A stretch of 64,000 bases of DNA from Posidonia oceanica (Eukaryota > Streptophyta > Magnoliopsida > Alismatales > Posidoniaceae): positions 149,059,501-149,123,500 of the forward strand of contig JAZBRS010000026.1 of assembly GCA_037176725.1 (NCBI GenBank), in the 5' to 3' direction. A program made the position numbers and the translations under genes. Below, piece after piece: positions 57,121 through 64,000 of the stretch. A model generated the notes under the pieces. The model saw nothing but the letters and a program-made list of their open reading frames with translations. It had not been told where the DNA came from and ran no database searches. The first letter of the stretch is position 1; each line of letters starts with the position of its first letter.

Positions 57121-57162
57121 GACTATGCAAAGCCCCAATAATAGATTACCTAGAATTGGCAC

Positions 57163-57440
57163 ATGGAGATGTCCTTGTCCAGTAAGACTCGTAAGATCAG
57201 GTTTGGTGTTAATTTTTATGGCTTAAGTGGACTCACAAAGGCAAGTGGCAATCGGGAAAAAACAATGTCCCTTTTGTTTATGATGAGATGTTGGTCAGGC
57301 CATTCTTATTGGTTTCTGCTTCTGCTTGATATAAGAGAAATAAATGGACTAAATTTATCCTATTGGGTTCATGGCAGTCATTAAATATTTTTGACATATG
57401 AATGGTGTAGTGGGACAAAGAGTTCTTAGTTTTGTTGATC
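57163..57440 (+). other. Unassigned stretch between two minisatellites
   Basis: A 73-codon ORF (57163-57384) has no recognisable motif and low complexity in its second half. It is not supported as a gene. Confidence 0.3.
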
Positions 57441-58030
57441 AAGTGGCTAACCGTATAATAGGTATATATAGGATAATGAGACTTAAATGGTCTAGATGTG
57501 AATCTGATCTAAGAATGTGTATACACAAGATAATGGGACCAAGAGATCATTCTGTTGGTTAAGAATTGATTTCAGAATATGTAAGGAATAATGAGACTCA
57601 AAAGTTTGGAGATTTTAAGTCGATCAGGAGACTAACCTTACGATCTGTATGTGCAAGAAAATGGGACTTCAATTTGTCAATTCTATTGATTAGGAAACTG
57701 ATCTCAGGACATGTATGTATAGAACAAAGGAGACTTGTAGGTTCGGAATTTGTGAATCAGGAAACTAACCTTACAATATGCATGCACAAGAAAGTGGAAC
57801 TTTAATTCTTCCATTCTGTGGATTAAGGAACTGATCCTAGAACATGTATGTTTAGGACAATGAGTCTTATTAGTCTTCAATTCTATTGATTGACCTGCAG
57901 GATCAATTGCAGAAGGTGCTACATCAGCAAGTTATCCACAAAAGACATAGGTGTAGAGAATGATGGCTTAGGAGTCTTTGTTTTTGTTGGCTCAAGGACT
58001 GACCCTAGGATATATATGTATAGAGGAAGT
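57440..58030 (+). repeat. Second degenerate minisatellite, about 75-bp unit
   Basis: Roughly seven to eight copies of a unit with a GATTAGGAAACTGATCTCAG core, then ACATGTATGTATAGAACAA and GGAGACTT. Copies share about half to three quarters of positions by eye. Confidence 0.65.
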
Positions 58031-59000
58031 TATTTGTTTCCTGACCTTTGATCTTACTCGGCTAACCACACGAACCAGTTGAACAAGGAACTTGTCGGGC
58101 TGGCCAGGTCACTCCAGAGACAGGGTCCTCTGATGTTGAATACGTATAGCTTGGAATATGGGCCTGTATTTATAGAGGTGCATTATAAGTGGCTTGCTAA
58201 GATGAGGTGCAGCCGGTACAATCCATCCATGTGTTATCTTTCTAGTGGATGGAGGAGCGATGAGCTTCACTGCTATAAATGGCCCCTACGTCAATGTCTT
58301 AATCGTTTCTGCAGGGTTTTTGATTCTCATTGCCTCTTCTATTCAAATTCGTCCAAGGGAACATCCATCCACTTGTTCTTATCTTGTGAATTCACCAGCG
58401 CTGTCCTATTCAGTCTACCGGAACGCTTCTATGATTTACACCGCCACTTTACCACGGTGCAAAGTTGTCTGCAATACTTTCTACAACTCCCAGATATCAC
58501 CATCCATGCTGAACGGGTTTATACTTTCTGAAAGATATGGTTGTTGTCGCTCATCATCAGTTATTTTCAAACAGGTGGACAACCACCCCTACACCTGGTC
58601 TTCTGGGCGAGAAAATCACTGCAGAACTACGTGCCTTGCAAGCAATATCTACCTAGCATCACACAACGCTTCAATCATCACTCCGGCAACTCCTCCATCA
58701 GCACATCACACAGCACGTAAATCATCACTCCGAGAACTCCTTCATCGGCCCTTTTTGGCACTGGAGACTACAGAAGAAGGGCAGTTGGTTTATTTCTCAT
58801 TTAAACTCTGTGCATGTTTTTCGACTGTATATATGAGCAACTACTACTCTGTGCTAAATATGTGCTTTCCATGCTAGTCATGAATCTTGCAATACTGTAA
58901 ATATTTACAACGAAGTCAAGCCAACATATAGCTACTTCTGCACTGAGTTTAATATTTAGGAGATTTTCATCATCGTCAAAAAAAAAAAAAAAAAAAAAAA
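58031..59000 (+). other. Unclassified insertion-like segment ending in an A-tract
   Basis: This is more GC-rich than its flanks, with a TATA-like TATTTATAG at about 58169 and a tail TTTTCATCATCGTC followed by about 22 A (58979-59000). Overlapping ORFs (58079-58531 and 58245-58877) have no motif I recognise. A CATCATCGTCAAAAA word often precedes the polypurine tract of plant Copia elements, but no pol or LTR pair is seen here. It could be a retroposed transcript or a retroelement fragment. Confidence 0.35.
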
Positions 59001-59312
59001 CAGTTTTATCATTTGGTTACAAAACACATTTTTGTTTTTATCCTTTTATGATTTGAAAGGATAAGCACCATTTGTGTCCGTACCCTCCACATTCAAAATG
59101 ACACTCAAAAGTCATCCCTGTCCTGGAGCACCAATTGCAACAAGAATCTCACTCCTGATTACATGCCAGCTCCGACAGCAGACGTGCCTTACAAAATTGC
59201 AAAAAACGTGGAAATGGAACACTAGTTAGCCTGGTGGAAAAGTAACAGGGCAGAAACTTTTTCACCAGAAAGAGAAAGTCGAGAATTGCATACTGAAGTG
59301 AGAGCCCAACGC

Positions 59313-59486
59313 CTCCCTCAAAATTGGGAAAATTGATACGAAGAGGGCTCCCAGAACAATGAAACCAATACAGTTTCCCAACAGAAATGAGAAAAGAACC
59401 TCCCTCAAAATTGGGAAAATTGATACGAAGAGGGCTCCCAGAACAATGAAACCAATACAGTTTCCCAACAGATATGAGAAAAGAAA
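59313..59486. repeat. Tandem duplication, 87-bp unit, near-identical copies
   Basis: CTCCCTCAAAATTGGGAAAA and the following bases up to GAGAAAAGAA occur twice with an 87-bp period and about one difference. It lies 195-370 bp downstream of the phosphatase stop codon, possibly in the 3' UTR. Confidence 0.9.
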
Positions 59487-59680
59487 GAAAGAGAAAAGCT
59501 TCTAACAGGGCTCTGCTTCCGTCTCATCAAACTCTTGCAGTTGCATTCCGTTCGATGCTCCAATCATCGGAGGAAAGGATTCATTACCACTTATTTCTAA
59601 CACCATGATAATTGATTGCTTTACGTAGAAGTTAGAGGTCTTTCCAACTACATATCCGAAAAAACATGATGAACTCCCTT

Positions 59681-62640
<2,960 letters not shown>

Positions 62641-62660
62641 GAGCATGGTCTCCACCACCG

Positions 62661-62669
62661 TTATATAGT
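62661..62669 (-). promoter_or_regulatory. TATA box of the phosphatase gene
   Basis: Sense ACTATATAA, about 240 bp upstream of the preferred ATG, correctly oriented and the only strong TATA in the area. A CTT/AAG microsatellite (62684-62705) lies just upstream. Confidence 0.6.
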
Positions 62670-62683
62670 CGTGCTTGCCGTCG

Positions 62684-62705
62684 TCTTCTTCTTCTTCTTC
62701 TTCTT
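62684..62705. repeat. (CTT)n microsatellite
   Basis: Seven CTT trinucleotides on the + strand. Confidence 0.9.
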
Positions 62706-64000
62706 GTTCTCAGTTCCTGTAGTCAGGTCTGACCGCCACCACTGGCTTGTTTTGCCTTTTTTTTTATTTTATAATAGAAAAATATCAGTAAGTTTTTTTT
62801 TTCAACTTGTACATATAAAAAAAAATGCGAAATAGGATGTGACGAGAATTTCTAAGAATATATGGAAAGTAAAGTATTACGTAAACCAGCATGGCCGCAT
62901 ACTGCTGGTTGCTGACTGGGGCGTGCTTGGTACTTCTTCAGCCGACCGTAGGAGTGCTCCGGTGAGCCCCACATCAGAGGTCGGCGCCCTCCACAGTCGG
63001 TCCGAGAGAAAATGTTCGAAACTTAATTTGTAGTTTCCTCCAATGACGGTAACTGCCACTGGTAACTACCACGGTGTTTAAGGAGCCAATTATTTGGGTA
63101 AATGCGATAAGTGTGGTTAATGTACTTTCACCGGAAAATTTCGAAACTGTAGTTAATTATCTATTGTACTATTGGTTTAGGAGAGAGAAAGACAAGATAT
63201 AGGGTAGAATTTCTCTTTTTTCTTTTTATTCTTTTTTTAAATTTATTCTATCCTTTACTTTCATTGCATGAGGTCGGTTTATTTCAACAACTATTTAAAT
63301 TTTAAAATTTTTATTTATTCCATTTATATGAAACTATTTAATTTTAATCAAATTATGTGAGGTCTATCCATTTTATTTGTAATTATATATTTATTTTGTT
63401 CATTCAAATTAATATCTAACTTTTTAATTTTTATTCATATAATTTCATAATTTTTTTCACTTTTTAGCTTCTTAAAATTAATTATCTACTATATGCTATT
63501 GAATAAATCACCACAAGCCGAAGAGGATCCATCACACCGATCCTCTCACAAGTGGACTCCACCACCACCATTGTTATTAAAGGAAAAATAAATTCTACTT
63601 TTCTTTTAGCTTATTTTATCTTTTATTTGTCTCTTCTATACAAATGAAACCTTAAATACAAACCCACTTGTGGGAGTACTGACCAGGCCGACTAGTCGGC
63701 ACTCCCACACGGAGTTTTTTTGCTTGAAATGGACTATTTGCAAGTGAGTCTACGCATAGGACTTGTAAGTTTCCGTGTTATTGAAAGTGCTTGCATTATA
63801 AAGAAAAGCAACAAATATGTTGATAACATATTTAAGGAGCTTAAATGTTTTATGTGATAAAGACAAAAAAAAGCATCACCACGGAAATTGCCCAACCGTC
63901 GTATCCAAGAGGAATTATGTGAACAACTCAGGATTGTTTATTATGCTATATGAGAAGATAATGATGCTATTTCTGTTTTTATATTATGTATATGGCATGT
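62706..64000. other. AT-rich intergenic DNA upstream of the phosphatase gene
   Basis: No ORF above 64 codons and no domain seen. It includes T- and A-rich stretches (63200-63500) and, at 63669-63709, arms TGTGGGAGT/ACTCCCACA around the 14-bp palindrome GCCGACTAGTCGGC (63687-63700). A related GCCGAC-rich patch is at about 62938-63000. Confidence 0.5.

Noticed and set aside
58079..58877. Two overlapping plus-strand ORFs of 150 and 210 codons
   Set aside because: Different frames of the same DNA, no motif, no supporting splice or promoter context; kept only as an unclassified segment.
59262..59468. Small hydrophobic ORF with an internal repeat
   Set aside because: It arises from the 87-bp tandem duplication downstream of the phosphatase gene and has no start context or homologue that I recognise.

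Overview
The window is plant nuclear DNA, most likely from an angiosperm and probably a eudicot. The evidence is spliced genes with GT-AG introns, a plant-type atypical dual-specificity phosphatase gene, and several lineages of plant Ty3/gypsy LTR retrotransposons. About 54 kb of the 64 kb is a stack of nested retroelements. No bacterial, organellar or viral genes were seen.

Layout. (1) 1-21129: element A, a Tat/Ogre-lineage Ty3/gypsy element on the + strand. Its 5' LTR is cut by the window edge (1-1599). It has a tRNA-Arg-type PBS, a degenerate gag-pro-RT-RH-aRH-IN, an extra ORF resembling plant mobile-domain/DUF7745 proteins downstream of pol, a long array of small RNA-like hairpins, a polypurine tract, and a complete 4.4-kb 3' LTR (16698-21129). 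(2) 21130-47581: element B, a related but pol-less element on the - strand. It forms a head-to-tail tandem array LTR-int-LTR-int-LTR-int with a period of about 11.06 kb and shared LTRs at 44319-47581, 33270-36518 and 22713-25442. The third internal region is interrupted by element A. (3) 47582-54883: element C, a Tekay/Del-like Ty3/gypsy chromovirus on the - strand with a tRNA-Met-type PBS and a 2.86-kb 5' LTR. The B array interrupts its integrase C-terminus. (4) 54890-56525: the 3' part of an L1-type LINE ORF2. (5) 56720-59010: degenerate minisatellites and an unclassified stretch ending in an A-tract. (6) 59681-62419 (-): a five-exon, apparently intact PFA-DSP tyrosine phosphatase gene with its promoter. 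(7) 62700-64000: AT-rich intergenic DNA.

How it fits together. The nesting order is C first, then the B array inside C, then A inside the third B copy. A is the only element here with a full set of enzyme domains, and it is itself dead: many nonsense codons (mostly explicable as C-to-T changes), one pol frameshift and a deletion in the second RNase H. B has LTR termini, a PPT and a PBS close to those of A and a gag resembling A's, but no pol, so it was probably mobilised in trans by an A-like partner.

The most interesting material is non-coding. A and B share (i) double 9-11-bp hairpins repeated 6-8 times along each LTR, and (ii) clusters of short hairpins upstream of the PPT whose stems covary and whose imperfect pairs are almost all G-U in the sense strand. 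The third B copy also has an abnormal PBS that extends about 34 nt into a tRNA T-arm and variable loop, exactly at the junction of a gag-removing deletion.
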